Positions 52,851 to 60,506 of a stretch of 64,000 nt of DNA are shown one piece after another. Both the position numbers and the translations under genes were made by a program. How positions within the stretch are numbered: the stretch's first letter is position 1; each line of letters begins with the position of its first letter. The DNA comes from Candidatus Gastranaerophilales bacterium. GTDB taxonomy: Bacteria > Bacillota > Clostridia > Lachnospirales > Lachnospiraceae. A model generated the notes under the pieces. The model saw nothing but the letters and a program-made list of their open reading frames with translations, was not told the origin of the DNA and made no database searches. Location of the stretch: NCBI GenBank assembly GCA_023663225.1, contig JAMPHU010000002.1, positions 62,001 to 126,000 of the forward strand, given 5' to 3'.

Positions 52851-53933
52851 ATGATACTAAGATCAATTAAGGTTCTACATTTGACAAATACGTTAGGATA
52901 TGGCGGCGTAGAGAAGATCGTTTATCAACTCTGCATGGGAACAAAAGATAAATTTCAAGAAGTTGTAGTGGTTTCTGGTGGTGGAGCTTTTGCTGAACGT
53001 TTACAGGAAAATGGAGTACAGCATTATATTATTCCTGATTTGAGTACGAAGAACCCAGTTGAAATTTACAAGATTATTAAGGAAATAAAGCATATTGTAA
53101 AGAAACACAATATTAACATGATACATTGTCATCATAGAATGGCTGTTTTATTTGCTAAAATAGCGTGTCACGGAATTAAAATAATCTACAACAACCACAC
53201 AATATATTCTGATAAAAGAATATTAAGTCATTTTGTGTTACAAAACGTAAATATAATAGCTGATGGTCAACAAGCAAAGGTAAATGTAGTAGATTATTTT
53301 AAGATAGCAGATGAAAAGATTACAATTATAAATAATGCGGTAGATGCAGATGATGGTTTTTTTAGTGAAGTTCCTGAAATAAGGAGAGAAAAAGATAAGG
53401 GCAATTTTATAGTACTTAATTCATCGAGACTACATCCGCAAAAAGGTATTTTCTACTATCTAGAGGCTGCAAAGATATTGAAAGAAAAGGGGTTTTCGAT
53501 ATCATTCTTTATCGTAGGTGATGGAGAACAACGTTTAAAAGTTGAGGAGTATATAAAAGTTAATAACTTAAAAGATTGTGTGTTTATGCTTGGTTTTAGA
53601 AAAGATATTAAAAATGTTATAAAACAAGTAGATGTGCTTGTTCTTACGTCAGTATATGAAGGCTTGCCGCTTACACCAATGGAAGCATTTTCTGTAAAGA
53701 GGTCAGTAATTGCTACAAATATTGATGGAACAAGAGAAGTGGTGGAGGATGGATATAATGGCTTACTTGCTGAACCATGTAATCCCGATTCGGTTGCACA
53801 AAAGATACAAATGCTGTTTGAGAACAGAGTACTTTTACAAAAATGTTCTGATGGAGCAATTGAAACTTATCGGTCAAAGTTTTGCTTAGGAGTCTTTATA
53901 AACGAGTATATTAAATACTATGAAAGTTTATGA
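52851..53933 (+). CDS. Family 4 (GT-B) glycosyltransferase
   Basis: Soluble transferase of 360 residues. The N-terminal Rossmann half has VLHLTNTLGYGGVEKIVYQL and MIHCHHRMAVLFAKI. The C-terminal half has LNSSRLHPQKGIFYYLEAAK, FFIVGDGEQRLKV and TSVYEGLPLTPMEAF, the E-x7-E motif of family 4 near residue 275. It adds a sugar from a nucleotide donor to a lipid-linked glycan. Base composition is visibly more AT-rich than the glycan genes at 1-28 kb, suggesting separate acquisition. It is intact, but everything else of its cluster is broken except the last gene. AGGAGAGG precedes the start. Confidence 0.92.
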   Translation: MILRSIKVLHLTNTLGYGGVEKIVYQLCMGTKDKFQEVVVVSGGGAFAERLQENGVQHYIIPDLSTKNPVEIYKIIKEIKHIVKKHNINMIHCHHRMAVLFAKIACHGIKIIYNNHTIYSDKRILSHFVLQNVNIIADGQQAKVNVVDYFKIADEKITIINNAVDADDGFFSEVPEIRREKDKGNFIVLNSSRLHPQKGIFYYLEAAKILKEKGFSISFFIVGDGEQRLKVEEYIKVNNLKDCVFMLGFRKDIKNVIKQVDVLVLTSVYEGLPLTPMEAFSVKRSVIATNIDGTREVVEDGYNGLLAEPCNPDSVAQKIQMLFENRVLLQKCSDGAIETYRSKFCLGVFINEYIKYYESL

Positions 53934-53964
53934 GGCACATTATTTATTGGAGTTTGTGATATTA

Positions 53965-54324
53965 ATGAGAAAAATAAATTATATGGAAATTCTATATTTC
54001 CTTGCAGGACTTGTTGCGACCTTTCAAGTCACACAGGTATTTGGAGTGACAATATTTACATTTATGGTGTTTTTGATAGTAGCACTATCAGTACTTTACT
54101 ATAAAAGAACAAAAATTAGCAAGAAGAGTATGGCTGTTTATGCATATTTTTTTATCGCAGGGATTGCTGAAATAGTTGGAGTAACAACTATTGATTTACC
54201 AAATAAAATGGAGTGGATAGTTCCATCACTAAAGAAATTTATATTATTATTTGTTTTGGTGTTACTTTATTCTTTTATAACTGATTTGAAAAAAAATAAT
54301 GTATGTGCTTCCAAAGGGTTATGA
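53965..54324 (+). pseudogene. 5' fragment of a Wzy/ligase-like membrane protein gene
   Basis: An open frame beginning MRKINYMEILYFLAGLVATF shows four hydrophobic helices, as at the start of polysaccharide polymerases, but at ~54300 it runs into the middle of an rfbH-like sequence and stops within a few codons. A polymerase normally needs 350-450 residues, so this is a truncated gene of ~110 codons. An ATG at 53920, overlapping the glycosyltransferase, is an alternative start. The junction indicates a deletion that fused it to the next fragment. Confidence 0.7.
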
Positions 54325-54811
54325 CCATAAATATACATATTCCCACTTTGGATATAATCTTAAGGTTACTGATATGCAGGCAGCAGTTGGTGTTGAACAG
54401 CTTAAGAAGTTCCCTTCTTTCATTGAAAAAAGAAAGCATAACTGGACAAGGTTGCATGCCGCGCTTGAAGATGTTCAAGATAAAATTATTCTTCCGGAAG
54501 CTGCAGAAAACAGCGTTCCTTCTTGGTTCGGCTTTCTAATCTCTGTTAGACCTGAAGCAGGATTAAATAGAAATGATGTAACAAGGTATATTGAAAGTAA
54601 GAATATTCAGACACGTCTTTTGTTCTCTGGAAATATTGTAAAGCAGCCTTGTTTTGATGGGATTAGAGATACTGAGGCATATAGAGTAGTAGGCAGCCTT
54701 GAAGTAAGTGATTTTATTGTACGCAATACATTTTGGGTAGGTGTTTATCCGGGAATGACGGATGCTATGATTGATTATATGGCACAAGTAATTAAAGAAT
54801 CTGTAAGTTAG
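54299..54811 (+). pseudogene. 3' fragment of an RfbH/AscC-like dehydrase gene
   Basis: Encodes 170 residues matching the C-terminal part of CDP-4-keto-6-deoxyglucose 3-dehydrase (E1 of 3,6-dideoxyhexose synthesis): PKGYDHKYTYSHFGYNLKVT, DMQAAVGVEQLKKFPSFIEK, SWFGFLISVRPEAG and VRNTFWVGVYPGMTD. The first ~265 residues of a normal 435-residue enzyme, including the cofactor-binding residues and iron-sulfur ligands, are missing. It starts at the deletion junction with the polymerase fragment and must be inactive alone. Confidence 0.82.
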
Positions 54812-54830
54812 AAGAGGAGATAATGATTGG

Positions 54831-55748
54831 ATGAAAAAAGCAATAGTTACTGGTGCAAATAGTTTTATAGGAACGGCATTATGCAATGAATTGTCCAATC
54901 AAGGTATTGAAGTTATTGCCGTTGTTCGAAGTGAAGAAGAAAATATTAGGAATATACAGTGTTTGAAAAATTTGAAGATTGTATATTGCGATTTGGCAAA
55001 TTTTAGTTCCTTATCGAATGTTATTGCTGACAGGGATGTAGACGTATTATATCATCTTGCTTGGGTTGGCAGCGCAGGCCCGTTAAGAGGTGATATAGAT
55101 GTACAGTTGAAGAACGTAAAATACACTTGTGATACTGTCAAAGCATGTGCTGATTTAAAGTGAAAGAAGTTTGTTTTTGCTTCAAGTATCATGGAATATG
55201 AGATTGAAGCATTGATGGCATCAGATAATACACCTGGAATGAATACGTTATATTGCAGTGCCAAAGTATCAGCCGATTACATGGCTCGTACTTTGGCGGG
55301 TTCATTAAATATAAGTTATATAAGAGCTGTTATATCTAATATATATGGCCCTGGAGAGACGAGTCCGAGACTGATTAATACTAGCCTAAGGAAATTACTT
55401 GCTGGTGAGCATTGTGCTTTTTCTTTAGGAGAACAGATGTATGATTTTATTTATATCACAGACGCGGCAAAGGCATTTGTTGCGATTGGTAAAAATGGTA
55501 TTGCTAATAGAACCTACTATGTTGGAAGCCGGAATCCGAAACCGTTAAAAGATTTTTTATGTGAAATGAGGGATCAGGTTGATCCTGCTATTGAGATAGG
55601 GCTTGGAGAAATACCTTTTAATGGAATTTCTTTGACTTACAAAGAGTTTGATATCAATTCAGTAAAAAAAGACACAGGTTTTATTCCAGAAATTCCATTT
55701 GATAAAGGTATCAGAAATACTATTGAATGGATAAGGGAGGTAGGGTAA
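54831..55748 (+). pseudogene. NAD(P)-dependent sugar reductase/epimerase with a single in-frame stop
   Basis: A complete short-chain dehydrogenase frame of 305 codons is interrupted once, by TGA at 55161-55163. The N-terminal part has TGANSFIGTALCNELS (NAD site) and YHLAWVGSAGP; the frame continues after the stop with KKFVFASSIMEYEIEAL, then YCSAKVSADYMARTLAG (Tyr-x3-Lys) and YDFIYITDAAKAF. A single base change such as TGC/TGT to TGA explains it. In context, between an RfbH remnant and a 3,5-epimerase gene, it is probably an AscF/RfbJ-type 4-reductase of a CDP-3,6-dideoxyhexose pathway. Confidence 0.82.
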
Positions 55749-56306
55749 ATGTCAGGTTTTAGTTTTACCGAATTAGAATTAAAAGGAGTATATTTAATTG
55801 AAAACTTTTCTGTCGATGATAATAGAGGCGGGTTCACGAAATGTTTTGAAAAAGATATCTATTCAAATGCAGGTATTAAATTTCAATTGAACGAAACATT
55901 TATTTCCGTTTCCGCAAAAAATGTTATTAGGGGGCTTCATTTCCAAACGCATAACCCACAAGCTAAGCTAGTATGTGTTGTGAAAGGAAAAGTATGGGAT
56001 GTCATTGTGGATTTGAGACCAGAAAGTCAAACTTATAAAAAATGGGTTAGTGCTGAACTAAGTGCTGAAAACCATAAGGCACTCTATATTCCAAGAGGAT
56101 TTGCGCATGGGTTTGCTTCCCTGGAGGACAGAACGGTAATGCTCTATCAATGTGATGGTGCATATGATAGGGAAACCGATACGGGCATATTGTTTTGTGA
56201 TCCAGAGATTGGTATTAATTGGCCAATAAGCAGAGATAACTCTGTACACAGTGAGAGAGATTTGCAGTTACCTATGTTGAAAGACTTTTGTTTATTATGG
56301 GATTAA
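55749..56306 (+). CDS. RfbC/AscE-like nucleotide-sugar 3,5-epimerase
   Basis: Intact cupin-fold epimerase of 185 residues: ENFSVDDNRGGFTKCFEKD, NVIRGLHFQTHNPQAKLVCV with the catalytic His, GKVWDVIVDLRPES and IPRGFAHGFASLEDRT. It is similar in design to the rfbC product at 12535 but diverged and AT-rich. Lying after RfbH-like and reductase remnants, it is more likely the epimerase of CDP-ascarylose synthesis (AscE) than a dTDP-rhamnose enzyme. GGGAGG precedes the start, overlapping the end of the broken gene. With its pathway partners dead, it may have no substrate. Confidence 0.85.
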   Translation: MSGFSFTELELKGVYLIENFSVDDNRGGFTKCFEKDIYSNAGIKFQLNETFISVSAKNVIRGLHFQTHNPQAKLVCVVKGKVWDVIVDLRPESQTYKKWVSAELSAENHKALYIPRGFAHGFASLEDRTVMLYQCDGAYDRETDTGILFCDPEIGINWPISRDNSVHSERDLQLPMLKDFCLLWD

Positions 56307-56427
56307 TGTTTTTTATAGGGAGGATTGTGCAAAGCATGGGAAATAGAAAAAGGGCGATTTCATTGGGAATTAATTTTATTGAATAAAAAGCTGCCGTTGT
56401 CGCAATTGATTGTGATAATTAGGAAGA

Positions 56428-57528
56428 ATCAACGCTAAAGTATCCCAAACTCCCGATATAGCTGATTGCGGTAGCGCTTGTTGCCGGATGCCTTGCGGAT
56501 GTCATCGATCCGGTCCTGCTTAAGCAACGCTTGGTTCAGGGTGGCAAAGCGTGTTTCGCCCTGAGTAATGCCTTGCTTTATACCTTGTTTCATGCCCTGC
56601 TTTTTCCCTTTTTCTATACTTCTCTTCTCATATGCATCAAGAAATTCGCACATTGTCAGTTCTCCCTTCCGTTCATCTCCAATATAAGTTTTAAGCATTC
56701 TCCCATATTTCCTGTCGTTTGTCAAAGCACTCAGCATCAACATCAATGCCTCCGGATGAAGGATCTTTTGCTCTGTAGGCCGATAATTTACACCCTCTGC
56801 CAAGATATCTACTACAAATCGCATATCGCTTTTAAACAGATTCCGGAGGCATTTGGGCAGATGCATCATGGAGTATATGTGCAGTCTCTCCTCAGCGATG
56901 TATTTTTCTATGCCACGTTCCTCGATCTGATCCTGAAATAATTCCCGTATGCTTGTCGGACAGGACCAAGGAATATTACCCCAATAAAGCAACAGACTGA
57001 CTATTGGATATTTCCAAGGAAGACTCAACTGTCTGTGGTATATAGCGCCTTCATACCCAGCTTTGCGTATCACGGTGCCGGACTTTGGCTGCACCTCATT
57101 CTCCAAAATATACTGGGTGTGGATCTGCCCCTCCCGCATCTCGTACATTGCTGCATCGCTAAATTGGTTTGACAGTTTTCCCCGTCCCACATAGTAGAAA
57201 CTCTCCGTGGGCGCTGGCATCAAATCCTCCGTGTGGACAGTCTCTCTTCCGGCAAATACTAAAGCGTTTAGGATATCGGCATAAACATCCGGATACATTA
57301 TAAAATTTTTTCCTGTTAGGTCTTTTTGTCCCATAAATCCTCCTGTGTAAAATAAGCGCAGGAGAATATACCAACCGCCATCCATCCCCTGCGGTGTCAA
57401 TTGTGTACCAGGTAATTGAGCAAGGAAGGAATCTTGCGATAGACGAGCCAAAACTCTCAGATATATGTCAGTACTTCTTACGTTTAAAATAACATGATCA
57501 GATGCGTTTGTCAACAAATGTTTTATCG
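56428..57528 (-). repeat. Right copy of the 1.1-kb Rpn nuclease unit (inverted)
   Basis: Same unit as 44671-45755, opposite orientation. Its outer end, CGATAAAACATTTGTTGACA read on the minus strand, lies inside the reading frame 57498-57989 and provides that frame's last codons, so the unit was inserted there. The promoter hexamers TTGACA and TATTTT are conserved with the left copy. Confidence 0.85.
56435..57334 (-). CDS. Rpn family nuclease / putative transposase, second copy
   Basis: Protein of 299 residues, about 90% identical to the product of 44861-45748, with the same NFIMYPDVYADILNALVF start region, ENEVQPKSG nuclease strand and MCEFLDAYEKRSIEKGKKQG tail. It has one extra KQG unit (KQGMKQGIKQGITQG), so the basic repeat is length-variable. 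Substitutions are scattered and the frame is intact, suggesting both copies are under selection. CAGGAGG precedes the ATG; an in-frame extension to 57517 is open only because of a 4-base insertion and runs over the promoter. Confidence 0.88.
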   Translation of the reverse strand: MGQKDLTGKNFIMYPDVYADILNALVFAGRETVHTEDLMPAPTESFYYVGRGKLSNQFSDAAMYEMREGQIHTQYILENEVQPKSGTVIRKAGYEGAIYHRQLSLPWKYPIVSLLLYWGNIPWSCPTSIRELFQDQIEERGIEKYIAEERLHIYSMMHLPKCLRNLFKSDMRFVVDILAEGVNYRPTEQKILHPEALMLMLSALTNDRKYGRMLKTYIGDERKGELTMCEFLDAYEKRSIEKGKKQGMKQGIKQGITQGETRFATLNQALLKQDRIDDIRKASGNKRYRNQLYREFGIL

Positions 57529-57989
57529 TTAATTCCGTAGATCCCTAATTCTCTCTCCAGATCCCGAAGCATCCGGCCCAATGGTTTTTTCTTCATGTTC
57601 TCCTTTGTAATCTCAGGTCCAAACACCATAGCCTTTATGTCCTGCTCAGTCAGTCCGGCCTTGCCCAGCACTTTATTGAATTCCTCCAACTGTGTTTCCT
57701 GGTACATTTGGTGTTTATCGAGCAATTCATTTATGTCCGTTTCATGAATCTCATAAGCGGTTTCTATGTGCATCGCTTCCAAAGTTCTTGATATTTTTGA
57801 CACATCTTCCCCGTCTATTCCTTGACCGTTTTCCATTCGTATTGCCTGGTTTCCCGTAAATTGTTGAGAAAAATATGCTATTTTACAAAAATCTATATTG
57901 CGATATATGCCTGTCTCATAAGGCGACGCGCCAGTGGAAGACAAATTGGCAATGTTTGTCAGAAAGTAGTATTCTTGTCCGAAACGCAA
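57498..57989 (-). pseudogene. Hypothetical protein truncated by the Rpn unit
   Basis: An open frame of up to 163 codons with a TTG start at 57989; ATG at 57836 (MENGQGIDGEDVSKI) is a more conservative start. The product is charged and helical (DINELLDKHQMYQETQLEEF, LGRMLRDLERELGIYG) with no recognised domain. Its final ten codons lie within the inserted Rpn unit, so the original C-terminus is lost. It follows the XRE gene, from which it is separated by a hairpin terminator, so it may be only a remnant of an Rpn- or phage-type gene. Confidence 0.4.
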
Positions 57990-58025
57990 AACAACAAGAC
58001 ACCGCCCAAACGGAGCCGTGTCTTG
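57988..58025 (-). terminator. Terminator of the second tandem-HTH gene
   Basis: CAAGACAC and GTGTCTTG (58002-57995 and 58025-58018) form an 8-bp stem with further inner pairing. On the minus strand it is followed by TTGTTTT. It lies 26 bases after the regulator's stop. Confidence 0.65.
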
Positions 58026-58050
58026 CTGTCCTGAATGATCTGCCGCAATA

Positions 58051-58758
58051 TTACTTCATAATATCAAACGGCGGCATTAACAGGTGCTCATAAATGTGTT
58101 TGATGTAGGCAAAAATTCTCTGCCCACCCTGTTCCCCCAGCAATTCCAGCAGGGCGCATATTTCTCGGGCGACACCGTTCTCGGCATGTAACATAATCAG
58201 AGGGTTTATTCCAAATTGATCATATATCCGCAGAAGCAATTCGCTGTCTCCAAATCGCCGGTTCTTTTCCAGAGCGGCATATTTTTTGACATCTATCCCC
58301 AATAAACCTGCCATGTAGGCCTGTGTATAAGAGGCGTAACGGCGCAACTGAAAGAAATAGTTGTCCATGTTCCGGTTTCTTGCGAGAAGACATTTTTCGT
58401 GTTTGATCCGTTTGTACAAATCATTGTCAACCGGTTGCGGAAGATGTCGCAGAATGTAAAGCAGCAGCGGAAGCGTCATCTCGGTTAGGCATTGGGCCTC
58501 CTCGGAACCGCAGTTTGCGAAGAAGGTGTAGTATTCGGGGTGATGGAGGCGCTCTCCTGTGTAAACATAGTGCAGATCGACACCTGTTCTGGTGAGACTT
58601 TGCAACTCCCCGTAGGTAAATCGCTTCTTGCCCTGCTCTGCTTTACAGTAATGTCCCTGTGTCATGTAAATTTTTTTGCTGACTTCCTCTTGCGTCAGAT
58701 TCAGGCGTTTTCTCTCCTGTCTGAAACGAGTTGTCACTTCTTGATATTCTGTAGACAT
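58051..58758 (-). CDS. XRE-type regulator with two helix-turn-helix segments (paralogue of 6281-6973)
   Basis: Protein of 235 residues with the same plan as the product of 6281-6973. The N-terminal HTH is RLNLTQEEVSKKIYMTQGHY, followed by CKAEQGKKRFTYGELQSL and GVDLHYVYTGERL. A second HTH-like stretch, SYTQAYMAGLLGIDVKKYAA, lies near residues 143-165, then NGVAREICALLELLGEQGGQ. Identity to the other copy looks like about half. AGAAAGGAG precedes the start. An inverted repeat of half-site ATACG(A/T)CAT overlaps its -10 box. Two such genes about 50 kb apart, each beside surface-glycan genes, suggest a shared regulatory circuit, not proven. Confidence 0.85.
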   Translation of the reverse strand: MSTEYQEVTTRFRQERKRLNLTQEEVSKKIYMTQGHYCKAEQGKKRFTYGELQSLTRTGVDLHYVYTGERLHHPEYYTFFANCGSEEAQCLTEMTLPLLLYILRHLPQPVDNDLYKRIKHEKCLLARNRNMDNYFFQLRRYASYTQAYMAGLLGIDVKKYAALEKNRRFGDSELLLRIYDQFGINPLIMLHAENGVAREICALLELLGEQGGQRIFAYIKHIYEHLLMPPFDIMK

Positions 58759-58784
58759 GGCATTTCTCTCCTTTCTGTAGACTT

Positions 58785-58808
58785 ATTATACGTCATAAAA
58801 TGTCGTAT
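58785..58808 (-). promoter_or_regulatory. Promoter/operator of the second tandem-HTH gene
   Basis: Minus-strand TATAAT at 58790-58785. Overlapping and upstream lies an inverted repeat with 9-bp arms ATACGTCAT (58788-58796) and ATGTCGTAT (58800-58808), one mismatch, 3-base centre. The core CGTATAATA is shared with the paralogue's promoter at 6246-6254. No good -35 box is visible. Confidence 0.5.
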
Positions 58809-58938
58809 GAATATACGTTTTGTGAATATTTTTTTGAAATAATGGCTTTGTCACCTTACCCTCCTACTTTTCTATATACTCTGCCTTGCTTTATTTGCCA
58901 GCACAAACGCGGGGAGTACGGGCACAAGGATTGATGGA

Positions 58939-59136
58939 GTGGATGTCTCCCAAGAGATGAGTTATCTGTATGAATATGACCGCCAGGGAAGGGAGATTCG
59001 GAGAGCGGAATATAACGAGGACGGGAGGTATGTCAGGGAGACTTATTATGGTGAGAATGGGGACATGGCAAAGTTTATCACAACGCTCGAAAACGGCAGA
59101 CTAAAAAAGGGACTGTCATATGACAGTCCCTTTTAG
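58939..59136 (+). pseudogene. Short YD/RHS-like repeat remnant
   Basis: Open frame of 65 codons from a GTG: SYLYEYDRQGREIRRAEYN and RYVRETYYGENGDMAKF resemble YD repeats of RHS-type surface proteins. The frame stays open upstream over a hydrophobic stretch like a signal peptide (LLLFYILCLALFAST) but has no ATG, GTG or TTG there. The last ten codons are read through the tRNA terminator palindrome. I consider it a remnant of a secreted YD-repeat protein. The remainder of the 378-bp gap 58759-59136 holds only the regulator's promoter. Confidence 0.35.
59105..59134 (-). terminator. Terminator of tRNA-Ser
   Basis: A perfect 30-base palindrome with 15-bp arms (AAAAGGGACTGTCAT and its complement), starting three bases after the tRNA end on the minus strand. 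The minus strand shows six T residues (59108-59103). Confidence 0.85.
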
Positions 59137-59224
59137 CGGAGAGTGTGGGATTCGAACCCACGTGCCCAGTAAAGGACAACTGCATTTCGAGTGCAGCTCG
59201 TTATGACCGCTTCGATAACTCTCC
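59137..59224 (-). tRNA. tRNA-Ser (anticodon CGA)
   Basis: On the minus strand the 88-base gene begins GGAGAGTTATCGAAGCGG. The 7-bp acceptor (GGAGAGT with ACTCTCC), the CTGCACTCGAAATGCAG anticodon arm with CGA in the loop, a long variable arm and the T arm GTGGGTTCGAATCCCAC are intact; discriminator G; no encoded CCA. The long variable arm is the serine-class hallmark. It reads UCG codons. It marks the right edge of the accessory island, as tRNA genes often do. Confidence 0.96.
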
Positions 59225-59335
59225 CTATCTTATCCATGGCGCAACTAAGCTATATTTTATAGGAAAATTCTCTCTTTGGCAACCCTAACCTTCAAAAAAA
59301 CCATAAAAAGTTTCCGGCAATGTTTGAATTATAAA

Positions 59336-59364
59336 TTGTGATATTTTCCAAGGTGTGATAAAAT
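59336..59364 (+). promoter_or_regulatory. Promoter of the second phosphofructokinase gene
   Basis: TTGTGA (59336-59341), a 17-base spacer and TAAAAT (59359-59364) with TGA before it (extended -10). The start codon at 59415 follows AGGAGG at 59401-59406. Confidence 0.7.
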
Positions 59365-59414
59365 AAAGGTGTTTCGTTATTCGAAAACAACAGAAATAAC
59401 AGGAGGTGTTCAGC

Positions 59415-60488
59415 ATGAGAAGAATAGGTATGCTAACCAGCGGCGGTGACTGCCAGGCGCTTAACGCAGCAATGAGAGGCGTTGTGAAGACTTTGGTCTA
59501 CAGCAAAGAAGAAGTGGAGATTTACGGTTTTATTGACGGCTATAGGGGATTGATCTATAGCAACTTCCAGATGCTTACCGGCAGAGATTTTTCCGGTATT
59601 CTGACCAAAGGAGGTACGATCCTGGGAACGTCCCGAACTCCTTTTAAGACCATACGGGAACCGGATGAGAATGGTTTGGACAAGGTAGAGGCTATGAAGC
59701 AGAATTATTACAAGCTGAAGTTGGACTGCCTGGTGGTTTTGGGCGGCAACGGCACCCACAAGACAGCCAATCTGCTCCGCGAGGAAGGCCTGAACGTCAT
59801 CACGCTTCCCAAGACCATTGACAATGATCTCTGGGGCACGGATATGACTTTTGGTTTCCAGAGCGCCGTGGATATTGCGACCAATGCGATTGACTGTATC
59901 CACACTACGGCCGCTTCCCATGGACGGGTATTTATTGTGGAAGTTATGGGCCACAAGGTGGGCTGGCTGACGTTGAACGCAGGGATGGCAGGCGGAGCTG
60001 ATATTATTCTGATCCCTGAGATCCCTTACGATATTGATAAAGTGACGGCGAAGATAGAGGAGCGCAACAAGAGAGGCAGCGGATTTACGATTATTGCTGT
60101 GGCGGAGGGCGCTATCTCCAAGGAGGATGCAAAGCTTTCCAAGAAAGAATACAAGGAAAAGATGAAAAATTATCCGCACCCTTCTGTGTCCTATGAGATT
60201 GCCGCCGCCATTCAGGAGAAAACCGGCAGAGAAGTGCGTGTCACGGTGCCCGGACATATGCAGCGGGGCGGCAGTCCTTGTCCTTATGACCGTGTGTTTG
60301 CCAGCCGTCTGGGTTCGGAGGCCGGCAAGTTGATATTGGATGGCCAGTATGGTTTCATGGTAGGGTATAAGAATCGCGAGATCGTGAGAGTGCCTCTGGA
60401 GGATGTCGCCGGCAAGCTGAAGTATCTGTCTCCTGACGCGTCTATTGTGCAGGAGGCCAAGATGCTGGGGATCAGCTTTGGAGACTGA
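59415..60488 (+). CDS. Phosphofructokinase family protein, divergent second copy
   Basis: Protein of 357 residues with the PFK fold: MLTSGGDCQALNAAMRGVVK, KGGTILGTSR, LPKTIDNDLWGTDMTFGF, EVMGHKVGWLTLNAGMAGGA, and GHMQRGGSPCPYDR. Two positions differ from pfkA. The nucleotide-site loop is LGGNGTHKTA, with Asn in place of the metal-binding Asp. The catalytic loop begins PKTIDND, where Lys is the residue found in pyrophosphate-using enzymes. Donor (ATP or PPi) and even substrate are therefore uncertain. ATG 59415 is 8 bases after AGGAGG; a GTG at 59406 would overlap that site. dnaX follows after 18 bp. Confidence 0.93.
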   Translation: MRRIGMLTSGGDCQALNAAMRGVVKTLVYSKEEVEIYGFIDGYRGLIYSNFQMLTGRDFSGILTKGGTILGTSRTPFKTIREPDENGLDKVEAMKQNYYKLKLDCLVVLGGNGTHKTANLLREEGLNVITLPKTIDNDLWGTDMTFGFQSAVDIATNAIDCIHTTAASHGRVFIVEVMGHKVGWLTLNAGMAGGADIILIPEIPYDIDKVTAKIEERNKRGSGFTIIAVAEGAISKEDAKLSKKEYKEKMKNYPHPSVSYEIAAAIQEKTGREVRVTVPGHMQRGGSPCPYDRVFASRLGSEAGKLILDGQYGFMVGYKNREIVRVPLEDVAGKLKYLSPDASIVQEAKMLGISFGD

Positions 60489-60506
60489 TGAAGGAGAGAA
60501 AGGCGT

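Noticed and set aside
55161-55163. Selenocysteine or other recoding of the in-frame TGA
   Set aside because: Neighbouring genes of the same cluster are truncated, no selenoprotein homologue is known for this family, and no stem-loop follows; simple decay is the better explanation.
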